Shown: in pieces, positions 50,596 through 59,702 of the stretch
How the letters are laid out: every line of letters starts with the position of its first letter
Numbering within the stretch: the first letter of the stretch is position 1
NCBI GenBank assembly: GCA_018287875.1
Contig: JAGVVL010000027.1
Location: 1,364,001-1,428,000, forward strand
Length of the DNA stretch: 64,000 bases
Reading direction: 5' to 3'
From: Nigrospora sphaerica
Taxonomy: Eukaryota; Ascomycota; Sordariomycetes; Amphisphaeriales; Apiosporaceae
Translations under genes and position numbers: made by a program
Notes under the pieces: model-generated
Database searches by the model: none
What the model was told of the DNA's origin: nothing
What the model saw: only the letters and a program-made list of their open reading frames with translations

Positions 50596-52749
50596 ATGGC
50601 GTCCACTCGTTTCAGTCTTCTGACTGTGTCCCTCCTTTCCGGTCTTTCTCTTGTTTCCTCATTGCCGAGTCCCCACGTCACGCAGCGTGCTAACAATGTT
50701 CCCATCACGCATCTGGGCTGCTATGTGGACAACTCGCAGGGTTCACGCGAGCTGAACAGCGCCAGCACTACGAGCCCCTCCATGACGGCTCAGGTGTGCG
50801 CTGCCTTCTGTAGCCGCTACCAGTTTTTCGGCATCGAGTATGGTCAGGAGTGCTACTGCGGCGACAAGAATGCAGCCCCGGCCGCGCCCTCGGCCGAATG
50901 CTCCTTCCCCTGCCCTGGAGATGCGTCCGAGACTTGCGGCGCCGGGAACCGGTTGGACATTTACAAGAACGACGCATACGCACCCGCCGGCCCCGCCAAT
51001 CTCCAGGGCAGCTCGTACGTCGGATGCTTCGTCGATGGCGGCCCTCGCGTCCTGCCCAGCAACAGCATTGCCACCGACGACATGACGGCCGCCAAATGCC
51101 AGGCGAACTGCGCCGGCTTCAACTACTTCGGCCTCGAGTACGGACGGGAATGTTACTGTGGCAATGACGCCCCGACGCAGACAGCCCCTGGGTCCGACTG
51201 CTCCTTCCCCTGCGCCGGCTCGGACAGAGAGTTCTGTGGCGCCGGCAACCGCCTCGACGTCTACAAGCAAACTGCCGCGTCGCCAACCACACCTATTGCA
51301 TCCCCAGTGGCCTCTGCCGATGCCTTCGTCTACCGGGGCTGCTACGCCGAATCGGGCGATTCGCGCTCCTTGGCTGGCCGCGTCAGCTACGACGACGCCA
51401 TGACGGTCGAGAAATGTGCCGCCGCCTGTGCCTCCTACAGCTTTTTCGGCGTCGAGTACGGATCGCAATGTTACTGCGGCACGGAGCTGGCGGCGGCAGC
51501 CGAGAAAAGACCCGAGACGGAGTGCTCGATGCCCTGCGGAGGTGATGCCGGGGCGCTGTGCGGCGATGCGAACCGTCTCAACGTCTACGCCCTGCCCAAA
51601 AGCGCCGACACCGTCGTCAGTAAGAAAACCGTGGGAGACTTCTCCTACAAGTCGTGCTGGAGCGACTCGGTGGGTCAGCGCTCGTTGGCCGACAAAACCA
51701 CGGCAAGCGACACGATGACGCTCGAGACATGTGCCACCTTCTGCGCGGGGTTCACGTACTTCGGCGTCGAGTTCTCTACCGAATGCTTTTGTGGCAACGA
51801 GATTGGTGGCGCTGTGGCCCCCGAAAGCGAATGCACCGAGCTGTGTGCGGGCGACGCCACCGAGTGGTGTGGCGGTCCCAACCGTCTCAATGTGTACACG
51901 ACTGCTGCCACACCGACCAACCCCACGCCCACGTCGCCTGCTGCCGAAATGGTGACCGTCACAAGCTGCCCGCCCGTCCCAACCTGCTACGTCGAAATGC
52001 CCGAGGCTTGCACGTCCGTCAACAACTGGCAGTTTGACCCCTTCATGGACAAGTATAGCTGCCTGTGGGCCTTCGGCGGACAGAACCGCGTGGTTCCTGC
52101 CGCCGTCACTGCCTGTGTTGACGTCAACGACTGGACAACCGACCTCAAGGCTGCTCACGACTGTCTTGTTACGGCGCCTATCTGGTGCGATGCTGCCCTG
52201 CGTACCGACTGTGTCACCCACACCTACCCCAGCGACCAGGTCCCTGCTCCGACTCCCGCCGCCACGGGAGCAGCCCCCTTCACCAACGGCGATTTCGAGA
52301 CGGGCGCTCTGGGCCCTTGGACCGAAGTGGAAAACTTCTCCCGCGACGCCATGTACTTCACCGTCACCGGCGGTGCGGCTGCTCGTACTGGCCAGTCCGG
52401 GATGCAGATCACCTACACCAACTCCAACGGCGGCAACGACCAGCTCATCATGAATTCGGTCGCCGTCGAGCCCAACGCCACGTACACCCTCTCGTACTGG
52501 ATGAAACAGACCAACAACCAAAACTGGTGTGGAACCAGTGCCAATGCGGTCCCCGCCAAAGGGCAGTACGATAGTTGGTACGCGTCCCAGCCAGTGAACC
52601 TCCGTGACGCCAACCAGGGGGAGTGGTTTCAAAGCAGCCTCACCTTCAGAGCGGTAGCCAGTTTCACCAGCATCAATATCAACGTGTACTGCAACGTGGG
52701 TCAGGCCAACACGATTTATGTTGACGACATCACCTTGGTCAAGAACTGA
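50596..52749 (+). CDS. Secreted protein with four WSC domains and a C-terminal carbohydrate-binding-like module, 717 aa
   Basis: Intronless. Signal peptide MASTRFSLLTVSLLSGLSLV followed by SSLPSP. There are four consecutive WSC domains of about 85 residues (starting THLGCYVDN, SYVGCFVDG, VYRGCYAES, SYKSCWSDS). Each has the (F/Y)FG(I/L/V)E(Y/F) core, the C(Y/F)CG pair and the CGxxNRL(D/N)VY end, so all four look intact. A Thr/Pro linker leads to a Cys-rich segment (CPPVPTCYVEMPEACTSVNN). The last 160 residues (TNGDFETGALGPWTEVENFS ... TIYVDDITLVKN) are a galactose-binding-like jelly roll of the CBM4_9 type. No transmembrane helix follows, so unlike yeast Wsc sensors this is a soluble wall- or glucan-binding protein. 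WSC modules bind beta-1,3-glucan or related polymers in known cases. Substrate here is inferred. Confidence 0.95.
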   Translation: MASTRFSLLTVSLLSGLSLVSSLPSPHVTQRANNVPITHLGCYVDNSQGSRELNSASTTSPSMTAQVCAAFCSRYQFFGIEYGQECYCGDKNAAPAAPSAECSFPCPGDASETCGAGNRLDIYKNDAYAPAGPANLQGSSYVGCFVDGGPRVLPSNSIATDDMTAAKCQANCAGFNYFGLEYGRECYCGNDAPTQTAPGSDCSFPCAGSDREFCGAGNRLDVYKQTAASPTTPIASPVASADAFVYRGCYAESGDSRSLAGRVSYDDAMTVEKCAAACASYSFFGVEYGSQCYCGTELAAAAEKRPETECSMPCGGDAGALCGDANRLNVYALPKSADTVVSKKTVGDFSYKSCWSDSVGQRSLADKTTASDTMTLETCATFCAGFTYFGVEFSTECFCGNEIGGAVAPESECTELCAGDATEWCGGPNRLNVYTTAATPTNPTPTSPAAEMVTVTSCPPVPTCYVEMPEACTSVNNWQFDPFMDKYSCLWAFGGQNRVVPAAVTACVDVNDWTTDLKAAHDCLVTAPIWCDAALRTDCVTHTYPSDQVPAPTPAATGAAPFTNGDFETGALGPWTEVENFSRDAMYFTVTGGAAARTGQSGMQITYTNSNGGNDQLIMNSVAVEPNATYTLSYWMKQTNNQNWCGTSANAVPAKGQYDSWYASQPVNLRDANQGEWFQSSLTFRAVASFTSININVYCNVGQANTIYVDDITLVKN

Positions 52750-53194
52750 CACCGCGGACTCCCTGTCAGTGGGATATGAAAGTGGGTTTCAAAAGCAGTC
52801 AAGTTGGACTTGTTCTCATCTAGCTATTTTAGTACTTATAATAATTTATCCCTTCGCTTTATGAAGCATCTCCCAATGTTTCCACGAACTCTCCGCCCAT
52901 GATACTGTCGATAAGTTCAAGTAAGCTCGGCCACCTATTAAAGAGCCAACCCCTCAAACAGCCACACGTTTCGAAGACAAGATGAGGCTATCCACGGACC
53001 TTCAACACCGAATATTTCAATAACCAGACGTCCCCTGGAGGCGAGATCAGCTCCATAAGGATCTTTAGTCTTTTCTCTTTCGTTCAATATTCATATGGAC
53101 GGATGACGTGCAGCTGGCTGCCGCTCTCCACCATGTGACCCAAGGTCAATCAATCTGAGCAGTCTACAAGCAATACAGGGTCACTATGCACTAG

Positions 53195-54938
53195 TTGACG
53201 GCCAGATTCAAGTACTTGCCACTGAAACAAACCGCTCAAAAGCATCGCCAAACCCTCACTGAGGAGCAGGAGCGCCAGCTTGTGGCGTGGGTGTTGCTCC
53301 AAGGGCGACTTGGCTGGGCTCCAACTCACGGCCGCTTTCGTCTCTTCACCCAGTCCATCCTCGCCACCTCTGGAAGCAGCCAACGACTTTAGAAAACGCT
53401 AGAATCTTCGGTTCTTTAAGCGCTAGCCGCATGTGAAGACATTAGTTTCCACTGACATGAATTTCCGGCGCCTCAACGGCGCCTCTCGGGCCAATATTAA
53501 GGAGTTCTCCAATAAGTGTTACGGCATGGGTACATAGGTACAAGGGCATGGGAATGCATGGACCACTGGCCGGTGGTACGTACCGCCGCTGGCTGGATAT
53601 ATTCCTGCCAAACAGTGATTGAAAGGAGCCTGTTCCTCTTCTTTTCCTCTTCACCTGTAGTTTTCGCATCTCAATAGAACCTTCAGGGCATCAACAGATC
53701 CCTTGTTCCTTGAACGGTGACAATAAGCTGACCCACGAAGACATTGCCAGGGTTCCCCCAGAGCACACCTAGAACTTCGACGAGATAGGCGCTCAGATTA
53801 GCCTTAGAGACTGTCCCTTCGTTATCGGACCTGCCGCTAAGAGCCAGATCTTCGTTATGGATACGCCGCGAGGCGAGTGTACGACCTCTCAAGAAGCAAT
53901 TTCTGCCGCTGGCTGCGCGCTACCTCCGCTGGTGATTTTCAAGGGAAGGCAGTTCAACAGCAGTGGTTCACCGCCAAAATCGACTAGCCAGACTTCGAAA
54001 ACTGGGTTTTTAAAGCCTCACAGGGTAGCTGGACCAGCAATTCAATTACGCTGCGCTAGTTGAGGCAGATCTTTCTACCTCTAACTGCTCCAGAGGACTC
54101 TAGCCAGTGGCGGCACCTCATCCTCGATGGCCCCGCTAGCCACTACATTAAGGACTTCATGATGAGCTGCTTCGAGGCGAAGGTCTGGCTTAACGTTTTA
54201 CCAGCTCATACATCTCAAGTACTGCAGTCGTTAGATCTCGGCCATTTCTCAGTGTCGAAGCGCACTTATCGGAAGTATCTACGTGATGCCTACCTTACTA
54301 GCCTGACATTGACTCCAAAGAAGCCAGAGTTTTTAGAGGCCTGGAATAAGGCTCGCAAGGAGGCTCTGACACCTGAGCATATTTCCATAGGCTGGAGAGC
54401 GACTGGCATCTATCTAAGGGACCCCAGTAAGCCGCTCAATAGCCGACTGGCGCGGCAGCATGACCGTGGCAGGCTAGAGTGGTCAAATTGGTATGTTCCG
54501 GAGCCAACGGAGGACCCTCTACTGTCGCAGATGTCTGCTCTAAAGGTATAGACACTGAGGAAGTCACGCCAGATCCATGATATCCATCGGGATCTTCGTG
54601 GTGTTGATGAGGTTTATGGAAATGCCACGCTATGCTAGGTATTTCGGAAGACTGGTAAGGCCTTGGACTAAGCGACCGCTGAGATCGCCAGTCTGAAGCA
54701 CGAGCGAGACCAACTAGCTGCTGCTATGGATCGTCAGAAGCCTCAGAAACGGCGCAAGGTTCAGCTTACCGCTCAGGAGCTTTTCGTGACCATGCTTAAG
54801 GTGCGCAAAGTCAAGGAGGAGATGTCGGCCCCTGAAGATGCAGGGGGTACGGTCACTGCGGAATCTGAAGCAGTCCGCACAGACGGATCGGACCAAGAAA
54901 GCGATCCTGAGGCAGAAGACTGCATCATGATCTCTTAA
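53195..54938 (+). pseudogene. Degraded pogo/Fot1 transposase
   Basis: Pieces in order: LTEEQERQLVAWVLLQGRLG and APTHGRFRLF (CENP-B-type HTH), KRxPHVKTLVS and FRRLNGASRANIKEF up to the LTR at 53516. After the LTR come LTHEDIARVPPEH, NFDEIGAQISL, a PPLVIFKGRQF block, and an open 54060-54551 segment with WRHLILDGPASHYIKDF, LPAHTSQVLQSLDLGHF and FLEAWNKARKEALTPEH. It ends with a basic then acidic tail (QKPQKRRKVQLTAQEL ... DPEAEDCIMIS). Stops and frameshifts lie near 53390-53420, 53785 and 53990-54060. The DDE aspartates in NFDEIG and ILDGPAS are retained, but no full-length protein is possible. Confidence 0.85.
53517..53722 (-). mobile_element. Solo LTR, 206 bp, copy 2, nested in pogo transposon
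   Basis: TGTTACGG...TGACA on the plus strand, reverse complement of the copy at 18665-18870 with about 8 differences. Flanked by the perfect 5-bp duplication ATAAG (53512-53516 and 53723-53727). Removing LTR plus one ATAAG rejoins the transposase frame (EFSNK / LTHED), which proves the insertion. Confidence 0.95.
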
Positions 54939-55108
54939 AACCAGTCTTCTAATGCGTAGCTATGGTGGTTGTTGAGATATTTCAATTGATCTGTAGTGTT
55001 ACCGTCGCGTGAGGTCATCTTGACCTCTAGCCGTTTGGGGGGTTGGCTCTTTGGTAGGGGGGTGAGCTTAATATATGTATACTCAAAAGGGGAATTGTAT
55101 TGTCCTTC

Positions 55109-56993
55109 TTAAATCGTATATAATAAGGGGGCGAGCATTACTAACCCACCGAAATTATCCATACCCGATAACCACTCCTCCCAGTCAACTTTGGTACCTG
55201 AACCATTCCCAGCATGATCTATCAGCCCAGGTGAGGAGTTACCGAATTTGATTAGATCGCCATTGCTCATCATCCCGTAGTGGCTATGTGCCCCTGCATC
55301 CTTCATGACTTCCCTGTACCATTGAGTGGCTGATTCCGCATCCCATAGCTGTTTTCTTGCCGGCAATTGCGAGATGATGAGGCCTCCTCCTGCTGGGTAC
55401 CGCATACGAGCCGGCTCAAAGACGATTACCATATTAACGATTTGGTAGAGAACACATAACCTGTAAGGTAATCAGCACATCTTTTCCGGTTCAAATAACA
55501 AGCTAAGATAATAGAAAGACTAACCGCCGAAGAGACTCGATAAAAATCCAATGTCTCCAGGCAGGTTCGGGGTTTGTGCTGTTCACCGAAGGAGAGTCAT
55601 GTCTAAGTGCCCAGGCCTCATGCGAAGAAAGCATCTAATTATTATACAGTTAGCTCATATAAACAAATCAGGAGATTTGGGAAGGCGTACAACGACTGTC
55701 ATAATCAACACATTATCTATGTCAGCATGGGCCTTGGTATCATCCAGTCGCATGATAATATATATCGAGAGGGCCTGTAAAACGGCGAGAATTTCAAAGC
55801 GGTCCATTTCGGAAAGCTAAGACGTAAAGTGGTCAGTAAATACCCGCAAGGATTTCCTGAGAGGTAGAGTTTGTCTATTTTAACGTACCGAGTTCCATAT
55901 ACGTTCGCATTCGAGGCGGACATTCCTCCAGAACAACTTTCGGCTTCCCGGCAGTGCCGCATCGAGCATGCGCATCAGGTTAGCGCAGTTGTATAACGCC
56001 TCCATGCCCGGTGCGGTGGGCTCGGAAGACGCCAGCTGCGGATGAATAAAGGGCGGAAGACCATGATCCCGCATCATCATCAGCGGGTACGACTTCAAGG
56101 TTTGACACATGAGACCGGCAACCCCCTTGCCGCCCAACGTCGCTCTAGGCCGTCGAACAAGTAACCGCTTGTCGCTGCTTAGCGATCTTGGTATTGTCGG
56201 CACATTAGGGGAATGGTCAAATCCAGGCCACTGAAACGTGCGTGTGGCCTCGTGAATCGGAAATGACAGGCCGGGTGATGAGAAAACTTCATAGGGCTCG
56301 CTGCTCCGAGCGAATGGAGTCAGAGGACCAAGTTCAGCCACTTCCTGATAGGAGTTACAGTCAAGTCCCCATTCTCCCAAGTTTCCAGTAGGCACGACAA
56401 GAGCAGCGGCGAGGTCACCCTCGGCGGCGGCATCACCCTTTGCGCTGTCGTCATTACTGGCTGCTAGGGGTGCCGAGTACTGGGAAGGCGAGGTTGGGCT
56501 GGGAGGAAAGACGTTGTCTGGCACTAGGCGGACTGCGGATCCATCCACCTGCTGCGTGCCCCCTTTTCCCTTGCCTCGGGAGTTCTGTGCTGCGTATTGA
56601 CAGCCGATGCCCTTACTCAGGCATCGTGAGCACTCGGGTCGTTTCCTATCGCAACGCGTCCTGGAGTTGATGCAGCTGAGACAAGACCGAACTTTCGAGG
56701 CGTTGCCGCCCGGTTCTCGAGTGCGGCAATAGTAGCCGTGCCTCTTCAGGGTGGAAGCTGGAGTTGAAGGGCGGTCAGTCTACCACGGATGAGAATCGGG
56801 ACGGACGCGGCTTACACTTGTCGAACGGCTTGTTGCATCTTTTGCAACGCATTATCAACTGGGCAACGTCTTGTTCCATGTTTTCCAGGTTCAGATTGGA
56901 CCGTGATGCCCCGCCAGCTTTCCGTCCTGGCTGAGGAGGGAAATGTCGAAAGGGGCGCGGTAGCGGGCGGTTTATGACGAGTGGTTCTTGCAT
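55109..56993 (-). CDS. Transcription factor with C2H2-like finger plus Zn2Cys6 cluster, 544 aa, five exons
   Basis: Exons (minus): 56993-56816, 56757-55889, 55816-55691, 55634-55525 and 55460-55109. The four introns (58, 72, 56 and 64 bp) all have GT...AG, and the frame is continuous. Joining exons 1 and 2 builds a Cys2His-Cys finger CKRCNKPFDKSSTLKRHGYYC, directly followed by the zinc cluster RSCLSCINSRTRCDRKRPEC and SRCLSKGIGCQYA. The rest is a helical regulatory region (GLMCQTLKSYPLMM, FEILAVLQALSIYIIMRL, LCVLYQIVNMVIVFEP, DWEEWLSGMDNFGGLVMLA). This dual-finger type is frequent beside secondary-metabolism and catabolic genes. An alternative start is the ATG at 56879. It lies 0.36 kb from the SDR gene on the same strand, a possible target. 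Confidence 0.88.
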
Positions 56994-57351
56994 TTGTAAG
57001 CGCGAACCAACGTCACGTGAGAGGGGTATCCACTGCTAAATACCTCATTAGTACACAGTACGTAAGTACGGAACACAGTCCGCTTCCAATTAGAGGTCGC
57101 AATGGAGTAGGGGCGGGGCGGCATCGCCAAGACGCATGACGCGTCGGACATGTTGCCAAGCGCCTCGGAATCGTCCTAGATAGGCAATAAGCGAAGCGGC
57201 GGAGACGAAAAGTCCTTTCAGCGCAAAAGATCAATCTAAATTTCTATGTGAGTGAATACAGGTGCAGGAATACGGTAGGTGACGTCTGGCCACACCGGGT
57301 GGCCTAGGATCTTGCGACGCCCTGGATGGCGTGTCGCAATGCGGCGACCTC
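56994..57351. other. Spacer between SDR and dual-finger regulator
   Basis: 358 bp upstream of the regulator and downstream of the SDR. Contains a CACGTGA motif at about 57013-57019 close to the regulator start. Nothing else seen. Confidence 0.45.
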
Positions 57352-58356
57352 TCACTTCCAGACGTCGCTGGCACTAGCGGTGAAGTTCAGGTTCATACTC
57401 TTCCCCCAAGGCCAGCCGACAACCTGGACGTTGAAATCCTGGCCAGCCGCAATCTCCTCGGCTCGGGTCTTGAGCTCGTCCACGTCCCAATTAGTCCAGA
57501 GGAACTTGCCCTTCAGGAAGGCGGCCTCGGGAGTTGCAAGCCAGAGCATGAAGCCGGCGGGCAGAGAGACTTAGGAATTCATAGTTAGCTATACTGTGTC
57601 TTTTTTAAGTTGGTGAAAGATAATAATAAGATAAAATGGCTTACCGTGATCTTCAAATCCCAGAGCCTTAATACCACCGGCAGCGCGGTTCATATCCGTG
57701 TCCACGACACCGGGCTGGATGTGAAAGACGCGCAGATGCGGTGTTGAGAAGGCCACAGTGTCCCAGACACGATAGGCCGCGAGCTTAGCGACGCTATACG
57801 AGGAGAAGGCATTGGCGAGGTTGATGTGCGCTGCCGACGATGACACGTTGACGACGACGGCGTCCTCCGGGTCCGCGTGCTTAAGGAACGCTTGCGCGAC
57901 GAGCAGCGCGCCGGCCACGTTGGTGTGCACCCCCGCGAGGAAGGCGGTGGGATCGACGTCGGCGACGCCCTCGAGAGGTCCGGAGACGGCGGCGTTGCTG
58001 ATGAGCACGTTGATTTTGGCGTCTCCGGCGCCGATGAAGCCCGCAAACGCCGCGTCCACTTGCGCCTTATCCGCGACGTCGGCTGGCGTCGCCGTCACCG
58101 CCGTGCCCGGAAACTCGGACTCGATGGACGCCTTGGTCGCCAACAGGGGCTCCGGGCGACGGCCGATCAGCAAGATGCGCGCCGCGCCGGCAGCAGCGAA
58201 GAAGCGAGCCGTCTCGGCGCCGATACCGGTGCCGCCGCCCGTAACCACGACCGTCTTTCCCTTGGCCGAGTTCTCGGGGCGCGTGGGTGAGATGGTTTCG
58301 TACCCCGTGTCGTGGTAGATCTTGGTGGGGATGGGCCAGGGTGCCTTGGTAGCCAT
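57352..58356 (-). CDS. Short-chain dehydrogenase/reductase, 309 aa
   Basis: Exons (minus) 58356-57645 and 57569-57352, with a 75-bp intron (GTAAGC...CTAAG). Classical SDR with a Rossmann fold: TGGGTGIG at residues 39-46 for NAD(P) binding, SNAAVSG in the place of NNAG (about 120-126), SSS at 172-174, and the catalytic YSVAK (Tyr187, Lys191). IQPGVVDTDMN follows as the usual PG motif. The IGRRPEP after strand 2 (basic, no acid) favours NADP(H). Substrate unknown. The intron restores FEDHVSLPAGFMLWLATPEA, a typical SDR C-terminal motif. The upstream region carries a minisatellite. Cytosolic; possibly controlled by the neighbouring dual-finger regulator. Confidence 0.92.
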
Positions 58357-59480
58357 TGTAGGAGGTTATGCTGGAGTGGTGAATGGGAAGATGGAGTTTC
58401 TGTAGATGATGCGGTGACAGAGTTTCTGTAGATGTTGTAGTGATGGAACTTCTGTAGTGGATGATGCCGTGATGGAGCTTCTGTAATAGCTGAGCAGAGA
58501 GCAGGTTGCCGGCAAAACCTTAAATAGATGAATTTGTACCTGCGTCTTTTTTTTTAAACAAGAAATTAATAATTAACTTACCTCTACGCAGTATAGGGGT
58601 CTTCAATTTGCTCCGTAGCTTTGGTGGCTTGCGGAGTTGTTTTGGCGGCTTGAGGAGTTGTTTGGAATCGACTTGACGAACCAGCCAATGAAAGAGATCG
58701 GTGTGGGGTGCCGCTGAGTTTGTCAGCGTCGGTACAAAATGCTCCGGTCAGGGCTGAAAATTACAGCTTGGCACCTCAGCTAGCGCCTTGTAATCCAACA
58801 CCCTGTTTAGGGAATTTCTCCATTACTCAGCTCCGGAGCCTCGTGCAGAAGTATGTTATGATTATCGAGCAGATGATTGTACTCGAAGCCGCACATAAAG
58901 CTCATTAGCTGCATAATATGTATATATTCGTGTCGGATTCGTACGATTACAATACTTCAGAGGCGGCCAAGGGTCGTTTTCTTGTCCTAACTTTTGGAGC
59001 TTCAAGCAGACAAAATCAATCATCCTGCATTCCTGCACATTCACCGCCCTTTCTTTGCTCTCTTATACATGCCTAGTATCATGCGCTACAGACAAATTCG
59101 AAAATGGCTTCCTCTAAGGAAATATCTATCGTGTCTTTGGGCACGGACATTTGCTTGTCTTGGCGTTAGCTATGTACCTGTCAGATTTACAAGGTTCCGA
59201 TCTGACAAGGTACCTCGCAGCGCTTTAAACGGCTTCTGCCACAAGTCCTTGTCAGACACGTGGTACAGTGACAGTTCCGTTTCAAGAACTGTGGGGGTCA
59301 CCGTGTGAGGTAGTTCTTAGCTCTTACATACACAACGCTGGACCTCACCCGCAAAGCCTGGTCTGCAGTGAGGTCCAGAATAGGTGTCATTAACACAAAA
59401 GCAATACAGCAGGGAGAGCGCCGTAATGTAGATTTACTCTACCCTACTAGAATGAATTATATAGAATCTATTCCCCCTTC
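58357..59480. other. Spacer between SDR and NLR genes
   Basis: 1.1 kb. Contains a minisatellite at 58390-58489, a doubled GGCTTG(C/A)GGAGTTGTTT at about 58630-58665, and A/T-rich sequence beyond. No gene recognised. Confidence 0.5.
58390..58489. repeat. Minisatellite, 24-29-bp units, about 3.7 copies, in the SDR upstream region
   Basis: Units starting at 58390, 58414, 58440 and 58469 share GTGATGGA(G/A)(T/C)TTCTGTAG followed by GATGATG-like sequence. It begins 34 bp upstream of the SDR start codon, so it lies in the leader or core promoter. Confidence 0.8.
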
Positions 59481-59702
59481 CTAATTCGAGAATATTGTCC
59501 AAATTCGATACAGGTCGACAGGCTCTGATGCCCCTTTACGAAGAAACGCTCTCTCCACATCCTTGTGTCTATTCCACAACGCCGAGTGCAAGAGGATCCT
59601 GGCATAATAATCCTCGGAATCAAGGGAAATTATGGGCTCGCAGAAAAGAAGAATCACGATACCCGTACGTCCATTATAGGCTGCCCAAGCCCATGGTGTC
59701 AT
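59481..59702 (-). pseudogene. Frameshifted C-terminal tail of the NACHT-ankyrin gene
   Basis: Reads MTPWAWAAYNGRTGIVILLF and continues SLDSEDYYARILLHSALWNR to a stop at 59481. This is a continuation of ankyrin-type sequence (TPWAWAAYNG = TPLxxAAxxG) but one base out of phase with the main gene, whose own stop lies at 59699-59701. A single-base deletion near 59701 explains both. Confidence 0.7.

Larger units (their letters stand above)
52924..55068 (+). mobile_element. Second pogo/Fot1-type transposon, 2145 bp, degraded, carrying a nested solo LTR
   Basis: The left end AGCTCGGCCACCTATTAAAG and the right end (reverse complement AGCTCACCCCCCTACCAAAG) are imperfect inverted repeats of about 40 bp that share AAAGAGCCAACCCC. 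TA flanks both ends (52922-52923, 55069-55070). It encodes a broken plus-strand transposase and contains the 206-bp solo LTR at 53517-53722. The tips share AGCTC with the element at 36344, so the two are related subfamilies. Confidence 0.85.

Noticed and set aside
50743..52752. 669-codon minus-strand frame over the WSC gene
   Set aside because: Mirror frame of a codon-biased gene; no family features.
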